Shown here piece after piece: positions 12,060 to 23,600 of a stretch of 64,000 nucleotides of DNA. A program made the translations under genes and the position numbers. The stretch covers positions 104,173,256 through 104,237,255 of the forward strand of contig OX235271.1 in NCBI GenBank assembly GCA_944472155.2. The letters are read 5' to 3'. Every line of letters begins with the position of its first letter. The first letter of the stretch is position 1. Source of the stretch: Trichobilharzia szidati. Lineage: Eukaryota; Platyhelminthes; Trematoda; Strigeidida; Schistosomatidae. Under the pieces are notes generated by a model, which was given only the letters and a program-made list of their open reading frames with translations, was not told the origin of the DNA and made no database searches.

Positions 12060-12445
12060 GCCCCATCGCCAGCCAACGTCACCAGTAAGTATTTGTCCTC
12101 AAACCCGACCAGGTGGATCCCACTGGTTATGACTTTTCACGTGAACTACAGGTAACTTCATTCTGTAGTCAGTTGTTAGTGAGCGTCATACTGACAGAAG
12201 TTAGAATTCATGGGTTGTTGGATTCCGCCCCATCAGCTCGATGGTCAACGAGCTTGCCTCATAAACTGAATAGGTTCAATCTACGGCGGAGTCATATATG
12301 TGTGTGTACTGTCGAAAAGTCCCAGACTAGGATTAAACAGCTGTCCAGTACTCCCTGGTTCTCAATGGTTCTCTATCTGATACCAATCCGTGAGCAAACT
12401 TGAAACCAAAGAATTCTCTACAAACTAACACATGAAAATGAATAA
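12060..12445. mobile_element. SINE-C composite, 5' ends head to head
   Basis: 12060-12190 is an inverted 5' extension of SINE-C (compare 26756-26900 and 54950-55060). 12191-12445 is a + strand copy with tRNA-like head, degenerate hammerhead (TCGAAAA core) and tail. Confidence 0.6.
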
Positions 12446-13249
12446 ATTCATATAAAATCAAACAAAATTAAAAATTACGTGTTTACTGACGGTTACTCGG
12501 CAAATGTTGAAAATACGTTAAGATTTACTTGAAACCTGTCAGTTGGTTGTGTACACTTCCTGCATCGTCTTCAGTTAATCACTATATCTTCCCGTTAGAC
12601 TTCTAAGTCACACGAATCTTTATTACTTATTGTTACATACATTCGACTAGATTTAATTAATCAATTTGTTCTGCGCATATGGAATTCGTTGATGAACGAT
12701 TCAGTAATGTTATAATTTTCATGTAATGGTTACTTCTTTTAATCTGTGAAAACATGATTCAAAAGTACTAGGTTAGAATAAATGCTACTTGTGATAAGTG
12801 TTATCACAAAGCACGTAGTTCTCTGTTATCATCTCCATGTGTGAATAAGTCATGTTAACTAGCACGACTTCACTGAACACTATTAATCACTCAGATATTG
12901 TGATTATTATTTACACACAGTGTAGAACATGTTTGTTTTTTCTGCTTATAGTTTATAAAATTATGCTTATCACACATTAATGAAACATGACAAATAAATT
13001 ATTATACACAATAATTAGAAAACGTATATCAGTGTAATCTTTGTGAAAAAAAAAAAAACTGACAATAGTTGAAAATGTTTTTTATCAGAAGAGATATTCT
13101 GTAAAATATCAGCTTACATATATATTAATATCATTAGATAATTAGCGAATGTCAACAATGAATGAACAACACTCAATTTTAGAACTGTCAACTACAGCCT
13201 ACTTTTAACTCAACTAACAAAAAACGTTTTATGATTAGAGAACTCCAGT
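12446..13249. other. no recognisable feature
   Basis: AT-rich, with a 12-base A run near 13050. Confidence 0.5.
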
Positions 13250-13345
13250 TAGTTGATAGTGGTTAACAATGGAATCTAAGACACGTGCTTCGTCCTATTT
13301 AGGCCTTGTCAGCTGATGAATGGGCTTGCATCCGCAATGAGTCAT
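13250..13345 (-). mobile_element. Smalpha relic around its hammerhead
   Basis: Antisense hammerhead-like sequence with core CTGACAA (G8 lost) and GAAG in place of GAAA. The tRNA-like head is not recognisable. Confidence 0.45.
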
Positions 13346-13594
13346 AGTGATTGATGGATAAAAAGCGTGTCATGGATTTCACCCATTAGTCGAATAACAT
13401 TAAGTCAACTTTAAGGCAGTATCGGTGAATCCTTACAAGGAAACCAACATGTGTTGGTAGAGATTGAAGATTTCAGTCCAATTAAGCCAATCGAAAGGGT
13501 GTAAAAAAACAAAAATTTTAACATAGATATATGCCTACATGACATTTTTATATCTGACCTAATGTTCACTGCGTTTTAGTCAATCACATGATAT

Positions 13595-14171
13595 TCGAAG
13601 TAAACTGATGGGTGGTGACTAGCAGTTAAATCCAGGATGAACATTTCGTCCTATTTGGGACTCGTCAGCTGGATGTACCTGCATTCCCCAGTCAGTGAGC
13701 GATGATGTTCCCAATGAGGCTCAGACCCAGTACCCATAGTTTCAAACATCAGAGCGTTATCCACTAGACCACTTAGGCCACGAGGGTCAGCTCTTGTGAG
13801 ATGGGTATTAGTAATTATTTAATTTAATTTGGACTTTGCCATTAATTGATTGGACGGAAGTGCAAAGCTTGATATAGACATACCGGCTCCTTGTACAGAT
13901 GCTCAGATAGTGTCTAATTATTTAGCTTCATGTAAATTGGTGGATGGTGATCATCAATGGAATCCAGATACATCAGCAGGAAAATCCGGCTGACGATTGC
14001 CAAACAGGACGAAGCGCACATCCTGGATTCCACAGCTAGTCACCATCCACCTATTAACTTCTAATCACATGCCCAGACATCGTCGAAGCATCTGCACAAG
14101 AAGCCAACATATCAACCTGAGACCGAGCACTTCGGTTCAATCAGTCGACGGGAAAAGCTAAAATGGAATTA
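13595..14171. mobile_element. Smalpha inverted composite, single TSD-bounded insertion
   Basis: A - strand monomer (13595-13967) with tRNA-like head (antisense box B near 13728, box A near 13772) and hammerhead is joined through a few bases to a 5'-truncated + strand copy (about 13975-14171). Flanks repeat AATCACATGATAT / AATCACATGACAT (13582-13594, 14172-14184; 12 of 13 identical), so both arms entered together. The - arm starts within about 2 nt of the ribozyme cleavage position. Confidence 0.8.
13630..13674 (-). ncRNA. hammerhead ribozyme, intact core (Smalpha)
   Basis: Read antisense: stem I ATCCAG/CTGGAT perfect, core CTGACGA canonical, stem II GTCC/GGAC with loop CAAATA, GAAA, stem III ATG/CAT with a UU loop, cleavage after C. 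Every conserved core position is present, making this the best candidate for an active ribozyme in the window. Confidence 0.85.
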
Positions 14172-14184
14172 AATCACATGACAT

Positions 14185-14980
14185 ATCTGTATGATTTTCG
14201 AATCGAGGAATTTATGATTATTATTATGAAATCTGCTTATGATCATGAATTAAGAAGCTAGAAAAAAGGAAATTTTGTCTCATGACCAGCTGCAAATATT
14301 AATTCGTTAGAAATTTGTTTTCACAAAATAATAATAATAATAGTAAACGATAGAATAAAAAATAACAACCAGTAATTATCAACAGAAAACAAAAAATAGA
14401 CTTCAACAATAAAGTGTGTTTATGATATAGAAACAGTCTAAATCTTTCAACATCTTCTAACCAAAACAAAAGAATATAATAATTTGTGAAATAAGATTTC
14501 AGAATAAAAAATAGACCCTTTTATTAAGTTATTTTATTTTTCTTTATCGAATAAATAAATAAATAACTGATGATTCAATGCTAAATTGTCATTGTAATAA
14601 ACTGTAGGTTTGTAACCAACTGAACAGACGAATAAAGAAAGCATTAGTTAACTGACCACCTGACTAATTCAACCCTGCAGGATACATTGTGAATAAACAT
14701 TCTTTATTTTTGTTTTACTTCCATTGAAATCAGACACTAAATATTTTTCTCTATGGGTCAAATTAAATATTTATATACTACACCACAGTTGGACAAAGCG
14801 GAGGTGGGGTATAAATTAAACGGGGGTGGATAACAAATCTAAAAATTGTTTTTATTAAGATGTGGGTTGATTAGCTGACTAACTGACTGACTGGCTGACT
14901 AACTAACCAGTCTTTGCTACCACAAAAGAGTGTCTTTCCCGTGAGGAATATTTCTCACAGTCGGTCACAGTAGTTCTGCT
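14185..14980. other. no recognisable feature
   Basis: AT-rich, with short AATA-type runs near 14330 and 14550 and a TGACTGACTGGC-like run near 14880. Confidence 0.5.
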
Positions 14981-15222
14981 TTTGTTTATTCCTTTACGTA
15001 CCCAGTGAAACATAGAACTTCAAGATTACAGTGTAGAAGTTTCAGCAGCAGTGGTGTTTATTTTCTATGGGGTAGGGTTGCCAGCCTCACGCCTAGCCTT
15101 CCCTCTTTAACGGGCTTACTACCGATTAAGTGAAGTCGAGAAGTGTATAAGCAGGGGGGATCGAACTCCTGACCACACGGGTGATTGGCGAGTATTCTGC
15201 CAGTGAAAACCACCGACGCACG
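14981..15222 (-). mobile_element. SINE-B copy
   Basis: tRNA-derived. The antisense head ends at CCGACGCAC (about 15212-15221), with box B (GGAGTTCGATC antisense) near 15160. The body and the RTE-A-like tail (TTTACGTACCCAGTG...) are at the left. Confidence 0.7.
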
Positions 15223-15970
15223 TAGTACTGTTTGAGATAAATAGTAGTGAGAACAAGGGAGATAAATAATCTTACATAATTTCATACCTTAACTAATCAT
15301 TAATTAGTTAGTTGGTCATTTGATGATTATTCTGAAGTAAAGACGGAGAGAAGAAAAATAAACGAACAATCATTTAAGTACATCGATGATTCATATGACA
15401 GAAGTTATTTCCACTTACTTTTTGTACGCCAACTAGTTACAGAATGACAAATTAGCATGTCTACAGTTACTACGCCAAGGTAATTACATCGTCTGAATTT
15501 GTTTGTTTGTTTGTATTTCTGATGAAATATTTATAGATAACGTGTCAGACTTTGATATCATGATGTCAAATACACGTTTTCATCATGTGATTGTTGTGTT
15601 GTTAAGCGATTCTCTTTACATATTAAGAGTTTTAAATCAGTGATTTCTGACAAATGTTTAGGGTAGAGTTATTACTTCAAGGCCTGGGTTGATTATACAA
15701 GTAGGCATAGTTTATTTTTACAGTTAATAATGCCTGGACTAGTTAAGTATTACTTTAAACCCTTCACGTATTTTTATGATATAGCGTTTTAACTTTTTAG
15801 TGTACTTCTTTCAATCCCTAGGTGAAGATTTACAGGTCACGTGGATAATCTTTTAAAGCCTTTCATATAGATGATTAAATCATCAAATCTACGTATGATT
15901 TTGAACCCTGCCTTCATCAAAATAAGCTTTTATAATTAAAACATAGAGCTTCAAGTATATTTAGCTTTGT
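15223..15970. other. no recognisable feature
   Basis: AT-rich; a short GTTT run near 15505. No gene. Confidence 0.5.
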
Positions 15971-15974
15971 TTTG

Positions 15975-16145
15975 TGTTTGATAGTGACTGAAAATAGAGT
16001 TATGACATGTGTTTCGCCCCATTTGGGGCTCGTCATCCGGACATATTAGCATTTCTAGTGAGTGATGGTGTTTCCACTGAGACTCGAACCCTGCAGTCAT
16101 CGTTTCAAACGCTAAAATACTATCCACTAGGTCATGACGACCACG
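15975..16145 (-). mobile_element. Smalpha copy
   Basis: tRNA-like head at right (antisense box B GACTCGAACCC near 16083). Hammerhead near 15998-16045 with core ATGACGA (C3A), stem II GCCCC/GGGGC and GAAA, but stem I no longer pairs. Confidence 0.7.
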
Positions 16146-17044
16146 AAAGACAAATATATTCACCAGAAACTATTTATCAGTAAAACAGGATTCGCCAAAG
16201 AATACTTTCTTTAACAATGCAGTAGTCTTCAGAAGTTGCACAATTAGATTTAAATTTACTTAAACGTCTGTTATTGAACAATGAAACATTGTGACATAAC
16301 TGATGCAGCTACTCAGAAGTGGTTATTAAAAAAAGAAAGAGATTACGCAATAACTGTTGACACAATGAAAGTAAAGTTTCAAAATTTGATAAGGTGAAAA
16401 TTATTGTCAGATGAGAAGTAAGGGGGTTAATTGTCTATTTGACATGTGTGAAGGTGTAGAAAAAAACTAGTAAAATACACAAACCGATCATGAAAAAGTG
16501 ATAGTATTGAATTACTTACTACAAATAGAAGCAAACAAATAGAAAGGAGTTTATGACCATGGCAGAATATAAGATTGGACAAACCTTTTCTGAACACTAA
16601 GTATTAACGAATAATTAGCAGCTCCACCATACACAAAATGAACCTCAGTGAAGCTGCGTAGTCTGAATTAAGCAGGTGCTCGGGAACTGAGCTAGTAATT
16701 GACTAACATTTCCTCTTGATAACCATTTTCTGAAATGTTTTTGGAAAATATGTGCTTTGTGTGGGCAATGTAACTAGCTCCACAGAAACAAGTGAAATCC
16801 TAACACACACTGAAGTCGACCAACACGGGAGTTCGTCCTTTAAACATCCATTGATCATTTACCGAGTGTAGAAACTGACCTGGAGATCATGACTCAGTGA
16901 GTATTTTCGGTCTTTAATTTACCGATGGCATTTTCACGGTACCAATTTTGTAGAGATCAAGTGACTTTATTAAATGCATATGAAGTCTTAATTATGGAGA
17001 AATAGTTTACTGAACAGTTCAAAGGATAAGTGGTTTATTATTGT
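16146..17044. other. no recognisable feature
   Basis: No supported gene or repeat. Confidence 0.45.
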
Positions 17045-17165
17045 TGAATGGTTGGAGGCAATCGGCAGGAGCCTTGACTAGTTTCTGCTAGTTGGCACTC
17101 ATCAGCAAGCGTATCTGCAACCTTGAAGGAACTCATGTCCTTGAGATTCGACTCGATTATTGTGG
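17045..17165 (-). mobile_element. SINE-F fragment
   Basis: Shares GCAAG...GTATCTGCAA and GGAA(T/C)TCATGTCC with 44850-45016. The tRNA-like head is mostly lost. Confidence 0.5.
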
Positions 17166-17349
17166 AAGGAGAAGCTCTGTTTCATTCTATCACTTAACAG
17201 CTGACATCCCACAACAAGCAATGCACAAGTTCACTGCATTTTAAATGTCATAATCTCATTTATAATGAAGTTAAATGGCATAAGTGTAAAGCAAGATGAG
17301 CACAGGCTTCGAGAAAACTTTGACGAACACGTTGTTCCTATCCACAATT

Positions 17350-17562
17350 ATTCCTTGCATTCCAAGTAAGACATAGGGCTTCTAGCTTTTGAAGTTGCCT
17401 AGAAAAAAATTGGTGAGGTTCCTTTCCGAAAGTAAAACGTCCCACGTTTCCCAGCCTTACCAGCGGCTAGACAAGATTTATGAGTGCATCAGCCTGAAAT
17501 CAAACCTGAACCTTCTTCATGGCTGATGAACATTCTGTCATTGGACCACTAGTGCACTAAGC
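17350..17562 (-). mobile_element. old SINE-B copy
   Basis: Keeps ACATAGGGCTTCTAGC at the tail end and a decayed tRNA-like head at right. Confidence 0.55.
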
Positions 17563-17999
17563 TGATATATCTTTGCAGTTTTTAAATATGCCTTTCGAAG
17601 TAACTGCTTTATTTTATTTCGAATCTCTTTGACAATATTAAGAATCAACCTAAGTCTGGATAAGGTCAAAGACTGTTAGATAACACGTCCTACAGTGACT
17701 AGTCAACGAACAGATCAGAATTCAATTTCTGAAGATTCACATATACAACAACTATTGTTAAATTCAAATACAAACCAATCACGGTGTTTTGTCAATAGGA
17801 TAATAAGATTAGGCATATAGATTGCGTAATTATCGTAGTAATAGTTAAATGTTTACCGGTTTTCAGTGTTTCTTTAGAGGACTGAGATTCATATTGGTGA
17901 TTACTTTAAAACAAAATAATGCTGTTTGGTATTCCGATGACACCAGTGATAGATCTGTTCACTACACATGCTATCTCCCGTACAATTTCGTCCCTTGAC
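17563..17999. other. no recognisable feature
   Basis: AT-rich spacer. Confidence 0.5.
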
Positions 18000-18012
18000 A
18001 AACATGAACAAT

Positions 18013-18355
18013 TTTCTATAGCTGGTTTGTAAGGATTAGTTTTGTTTTCACGAGTTGATCACGGATTGATATCAGTTGGAGAACCATTGAAAACGAGGGA
18101 GTACTGGACAGCTGTTTCATCCTAGTTTGGGAATCATCGTCAGTACGCACCCACTGGGGTTCGAATTGGTAGAAGTTAGATTTCGTGAGGCATTGAATCA
18201 GGTCCCAGTAGCTGAATGGTATACGAGCTTGCCTTGTAACCGGAAGATCCTGGGTGCGTACTGCCGATGATTCCCAAACTAGGAAGAAACAGCTGTCCAG
18301 TACTCCCTAGTTTTCAATGGTTCTCCAACTGATATCAATCCGTGATCAACTCTAA
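18013..18355. mobile_element. SINE-C inverted composite, single TSD-bounded insertion
   Basis: Perfect 13-bp duplication AAACATGAACAAT (18000-18012, 18356-18368). The left arm (to about 18163) is antisense tail, hammerhead and box B. The right arm is a sense copy with upstream region, tRNA-like head, hammerhead and tail. Cores are ACGATGA and CCGATGA; stem I GTACTG/CAGTAC is intact in both arms. 3' tails face outward. Confidence 0.85.
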
Positions 18356-18368
18356 AAACATGAACAAT

Positions 18369-18845
18369 GTAAGGGCAACAGACCGAGCAGTATTATCTTG
18401 TTTGTCAGAACTAACGTTCCCTTATTCCGATAGTCTGTTATTAGCCATTTATACACGAGTTTGAAATCGGTTGCACCTAATTTAATGCACTTGACACGCA
18501 CACAGACAAACTTGTTAACGCATTTTCAGTTGGAGTAGTTGACAGACTTTATCCATACAAAATTCATTCTTTTATTTACACATTAACGTTATAATTTAAA
18601 CAGAATATTTGTATTCAGTAGAATGAGTGAGTCGTTCCAACAACGCTTCTCATTATTCTTGGATAATTTATACTTCTTAGGCGAAACTTAATGAAACTTT
18701 TCAAAATCCACTTTTCGTTCACAGTGATAACTTTTAACCGCAAGCAATTTTTAAAACTAATGTTTATCACAACAACAACAATGGAGTATCTACAGAAGAA
18801 ATTCAAATATATTCTGGGAATTGTGTGGATTTGTATTAATATAAA
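18369..18845. other. no recognisable feature
   Basis: AT-rich; overlapping ORFs on both strands near 18620-18880 lack domain signals. Confidence 0.5.
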
Positions 18846-19215
18846 ATTGTTAGATTTCGCCACGAACCAACATCAGTAAGAGAGATCACTGAAAACCAGG
18901 TAGTAAGGCACAGCTGTTTCGTTCTATTTTGAAACTCTTCAACAGTCCACAGCCATGACTGCATCAGGGATTAAACTCGGGACGTTTAAGTTATGAGACC
19001 GAACTAGATGACCTTCGAATTCCGGGAAAGATGGCTGAATGGGTAACAAGCTTGGCCTTGTAGTCTGAAGGTTACGAGTTTTATCCATGTTGGCGTTGCA
19101 GGTGAACACTGATGAAGAATCCTGAGATGGAACGAAACAGTTGTGCAGTGCTCCCTGCTTTTCAGTGCCCTCTCTCTCTGGCTGATTTGGTTCCTCACGA
19201 AATCTAACAACTGAA
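18846..19215. mobile_element. old SINE-C inverted composite
   Basis: Antisense arm 18846-19015, sense arm 19016-19215. The outermost TTGTTAGATTTCG and its complement CGAAATCTAACAA show the arms end at the same tail position. The sense hammerhead core is ATGAAGA. Confidence 0.7.
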
Positions 19216-19910
19216 ATTCAGATAAACTTGTTTGAATTTTCTAAGCAGTTTTCTTTAAACCTACACTCACAAGGTGTGACGGGCTGGTATATGCTAATTA
19301 CAAATTTGAAGATAACAAATAATTCAACTTTTATGCAGCTGCACTTGAATGCCATTCTTTTGATGTATGCAAATATCAGCCTCTTAGTCTATGCATAGAT
19401 ATTCTTTTATTTCGTTCTTTGATTAAATAAAATGGGCAAAAGAAAAAAGGACTGAAAAGATGACCCAGGAAAGTGACCTTGAACTTAAGTGACCGCTAGT
19501 CTATCGCATCACGTGCAGCTTTGCCTGTCTATCAACACAGCTTGACATCTTTGTAGACTGAAATTAATTTCTATGACTAAGATTGGCTGATTCAATTGAA
19601 CCTTGTCCTTAAGTATTGTAAATTTTTGCAGAGGATTAGTAAGTGAAAAATCATCAACATTTTAAATAGTTTCAGCATGAAAGATTTAATTCATTTGACC
19701 AATAAAATTAAAGTTAATAAAACTGGTAAATGATTTGTTGGGTAAGCAATAATCTACATAAATATTAACTAAGAGGACATTGTTGATTTCGAATAATATG
19801 TGTATGTGCCTATTCGTCACAAACTGACATTAGAAAGAAATCTAAAGAACATTGAACAGTTGTTTTGTCCATTTTAGTATTCTTTAGCAATACACATCCA
19901 CATGACCGAT
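19216..19910. other. no recognisable feature
   Basis: No supported gene or repeat. Confidence 0.5.
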
Positions 19911-20147
19911 TTGTTTTTGTTCCTTTACGTTCCCAGTGGAACATAAGGCTTCAAACTGGAGCTTTGAATTTTCAGTAGCAGTGGTATTTAATTTTACGAG
20001 ATGGGGTTGCTAGCCTCATGCCCGACCTCCCTTCTTTACCAGTCTTATTACTGGCTCAGCGAGGTTTCGGAGTGCATCGACTGGAGATCGAACCCAGAAC
20101 CACCTGAGTGGTTGGCGAGAATTCTACCGCTGTGACACGGACGCACG
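19911..20147 (-). mobile_element. SINE-B copy
   Basis: Antisense head at right (ACACGGACGCAC end, box B near 20090), body GAGATGGGGTTGCTAGCC, RTE-A-like tail GTTCCCAGTGGAACATA at left. Confidence 0.8.
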
Positions 20148-20538
20148 ACCGTACAAGAGATGAATCGACAAACTGTATACTATTGCTTACAAATATCCAC
20201 ACTACAGGTGTTACGAATTTTCTGGAATGATTTCAGCACCGATTATTGACTGAGATGAGTAGCTGTATACAATAAATATCAATTAGTAGGGCCGAGCTCA
20301 TCGTTGGTGTACGCGATTTTACTGAGCTCAGACGGCTGAATCAGTTCAAACCAACATGAAAAGCTCTCAGGTCTTCTATGAATTGGGCACTGTGGTTTCA
20401 TTTTATTTCATGAGACACAAAATGGTACAGTGTTATTCACTGATGTTATGATCATGGTGAATAAACTGTTCTCGAAAATCATCAGTAAGTAAAACTGTAT
20501 TTTCTTTTTACTGTCGCGTCAAATAAAATTATTCTGTT
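20148..20538. other. no recognisable feature
   Basis: Nothing supported. Confidence 0.45.
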
Positions 20539-20652
20539 ATGGAAGGAGTATCAGGTTTTTGATGTGGTTGTGTTCTCTGAGCTGGATAGTTAATTTGCGA
20601 AGCTTTCATCACCCTACTAGGTGACATCTTCAGCGCATACTTCAATTTGAAG
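20539..20652 (-). repeat. repeat D with hammerhead-like core
   Basis: Read antisense: TGCG, core CTGAAGA, stem II (T)GTCACC/GGGTGAT, GAAA, GCTT, CGCA. TGCG and CGCA pair as a 4-bp stem I around a very short stem III. Conserved with 31450-31491. Ribozyme status is unproven. Confidence 0.5.
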
Positions 20653-20864
20653 TGAGCTTTTAGATTTCTCCATGAGTTTATTAATCATCTCTCCCGGTGA
20701 CCTTGGACGTGATTGGTAGCATCCTGCCATCCAGCAGATGGTTTAGAATTCAACAAAATAACACTTAGATTTGAAGCATTGACGGTATATCTTAAGAGGA
20801 CAACGTAATTTCAAAAAGCAAGCAAATTGAACAAATTTTTACCGGATTAGTTAACTAAGTCTGA

Positions 20865-20942
20865 CGAAACAGCTGTCCAGTACTTCTGCAGGCTTTCCAA
20901 TGGTTCTCTAATTGATGTCAGCTAATGATGAAATCCTGTAGC
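20865..20942 (+). mobile_element. SINE-C 3' fragment
   Basis: Hammerhead 3' half and tail only (CTGACGAAACAGCTGTCC onward). Directly adjoins the next PLE-A insertion's target site. Confidence 0.65.
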
Positions 20943-20957
20943 CAATGTCAATTTTTG

Positions 20958-21307
20958 ATATAAGTATAAAACTTGGGCACTGTGGTAGAGTATAACTCCT
21001 TTATAGATAAGATTTTATTTTGATAAGTCACACAGTGTTACGCAGTAATATTAACTGATGACGTTTCGAGCACAAATTATTGCTCATAATCATATCAAGC
21101 TACTCACACAACTTTCTGAATGTACATTATCACATAGTGATTTCTATTCAAATATCTGGTCAATTCCACAGATGTAGATAAATGAAAGAAAAAGTTGTGT
21201 GAGTAGCTGGATATGATTATGAGCAATAATTTGTGCTCGAAACGTCATCACTTAATATTACTATGTAACACTGTGTGACTTATCAAAATAAAATCTTATC
21301 TATAATG
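20958..21307. mobile_element. PLE-A terminal inverted composite, no coding region
   Basis: Perfect 14-bp duplication AATGTCAATTTTTG (20944-20957, 21308-21321). Inside: 5' unit (TATAAGTATAAAAC...), an inverted 3' end (about 20998-21112), a short spacer, and a forward 3' end (about 21190-21307) ending ATCTATAATG. Arms of roughly 110 bp can fold into a hairpin. No protein is encoded. Confidence 0.8.
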
Positions 21308-21321
21308 AATGTCAATTTTTG

Positions 21322-22264
21322 TTAGTGTAAGGTTTACAAATTTAACCATTCCGATAGACTATAATTAGAAAGGAAATTCAGGGTAAACTTCATTCTTTTT
21401 GAAATGGCAAGTCTAGAATTTATAAATTTTAGTCTTTACACTAAACTTGACCGATTTACTTTCTTATGTTGTTAATAAGATAAAAGTTGCTCATTGTAAT
21501 CACATTCAGTATGAACCCCCTCTTTTTTCTCTTTTTATCAAATAGATATTCGACTGCTCTAATCTGTAAGTCAGAAATTTTTCACACGTTTTTTTTTGTG
21601 TTGTTTTCATTACCTTCACTGGCCTACAGGCGATTACGTAGTCAATTTCCATTGTTAAACAGACGTTATCTGTTCTCTTCATTATACATGTGATTGATGA
21701 CGAAATATCCGTGTATGTGTGTATGTGTGTTTGTGATATGCAAATAACAAAGCAGCTAGATATCTATCTGTTAGTAATAATAATTATATATATGTATATG
21801 TTACGTAACACTTGTACAGCTGTATAAAAGAATTTTTCTGTTACACGTGCTTATCTTTTGCCTGTAATAGAAAAAACAAACGTGATTGAGTGAAGAAAAC
21901 TACTCTCGACGATGATGTAAGCGCAGAAATTGTGTGTTGATAAACTGTGCAAACAATTGTGAAAAATTCATGATTAAGTATGGGTATTATTGAAAAGAGA
22001 TATTTGTTTGAATAGACAATCTAGTTGACTATTCGTAATTGAAGTCAATGTTACTTATTTTATTTTATTAGACTTGTAAGTATAAGAATTAACATGATCT
22101 CTGTTGATGTACTTTCTTAAGCATGTAAAATTTGATGTCTACGTAGGTAATATGACGTATATGTAATAGAAACAGATAAATACATTTTTGAAAGATGAAC
22201 TTTGTACAGAAGATAAATTCACAATGATGTATTCATTTCAGGTATAGTAAAACTATTTTGTGGG
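21322..22264. other. no recognisable feature
   Basis: AT-rich; GTAT/GTGT run near 21712-21735. ORF 21487-21693 is unsupported. Confidence 0.5.
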
Positions 22265-22276
22265 TAATACAATAAT

Positions 22277-23360
22277 TTATTATTATTATTGTTCCCTTGG
22301 GTTCCTAGTGGAACATAGGGCTTCAACTGCACGTCTCCACTTGCTTCTGTCTTCTGCTGTACTTTTCACCTGCATCCATGCTAGTCCATACTGTTTCAGC
22401 TCCTCTTCACACGATCTCCTCCATGTCACCCTTGGACGTCCCACTCGCCGCTTCCCTTTCGGGTTCCACTCGAGCGCCTGACGCGCGATGTCACCCAGTG
22501 GCCTCCTCAGTGAGTGTCCAATCCATCTCCACTTTCTCCTGCATATTTGTTGGGCGATTGGTTCTTGTTTTGTTTGTTCCCATAGTTTCTTGTTGGTTCT
22601 TGTTCTTTCCGGCCATCTGATCTTCAGTATAGAACGAAGACAGTTGTTGATAAAGGTCTGCAACAGGCTGTTGGAAATATTCTTTGTGACCCACCAAGTT
22701 TCTGATCCGTATAGAAGAACCGACTGACTTGACGTTTGTATTGAAAATCCGAATTTTGTTGTTGATGCTGAGTGACAGCGGAAGATTTCCAGATTGGTTT
22801 CAGGTTGATGAATGTGTTTCTCGCCTTCCCGATTGTCGATTTGACATCCTCGTCCGTTCCTCCTGTAGTTGAGACAATGCTCCCTAGATAAGTGAAAGAA
22901 GTAACCTCTTTCAAATCCCTCCCGTTGATGGTGATTGGCGCTGGATGTTGCTGCTGTTGTTGTTGGTTGGTTATTTTCATAACCTCCGTCTTGTCTATGT
23001 TCACCTGGAGTCCTGTCTTTGCTGCTTCTTCGACCAGTTTGTCGGTTTTCGCTTGTAAGTCTTCGATTTTGTGTGACATCAAACATAAATCATCCACGAA
23101 ATCCAGGTCTTCTAGATTCTTCACGTCGGTCCAGGATATCCCTGTCTTCTCGTTTCCCACTGTCTGACGCATAATCCAGTCCACCACAATTAGGAATATC
23201 ATTGGTGATAATAAGCACCCTTGTCTGACTCCTGTGTTTACTCCAAACGCCTCGCTGAGTTTTCCGTTGTGGATCACTTGACATGTGCTGTTGTCGTACA
23301 GCTGTTGAATAAGGTTGATGAATATTTGGGGTACGCCGTAGTACTCGAGTAGTTTCCAAA
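22277..23360 (-). mobile_element. RTE-A LINE, 5'-truncated, TSD-bounded
   Basis: Perfect 12-bp duplication TAATACAATAAT (22265-22276, 23361-23372). Antisense RT: LLEYYGVPQIFINLIQQLYD, GVRQGCLLSPMIFLIVVDWI, FVDDLCLM (catalytic box, usually YADD), GLQVNIDKTEVM, six glutamines, FTYLGSIVS; after one frameshift near 22700, VLLYGSETWW, RRKWRWIGHSLRR and the C-terminus LCSTRNPREQ. This is the RT second half and C-terminal domain of an RTE-like element; endonuclease and first RT motifs are absent through 5' truncation. The least damaged RTE-A coding copy. Confidence 0.9.
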
Positions 23361-23391
23361 TAATACAATAATAATGAATTATAATAGTTAG

Positions 23392-23600
23392 ATTTTTGTC
23401 ATGAACTAGTATCATTTAGAGGGACCATTGAAAGCCAGGGAGCCATAGACAGCTGCTTCATCCTAGTTTGTGATTCAGTACTGTTCACCCACGAACCTTC
23501 TAGATATTGACCCTGGGATTTTCAAGTTGACCATTCAGCCAATAAGGCTAGAATTCAATGATCCCTGAGAATTCTTACTTTGTCAACACATAATATAGCA
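23392..23600 (-). mobile_element. SINE-C copy (diverged)
   Basis: Antisense tail, hammerhead region and eroded tRNA-like head. Confidence 0.6.
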
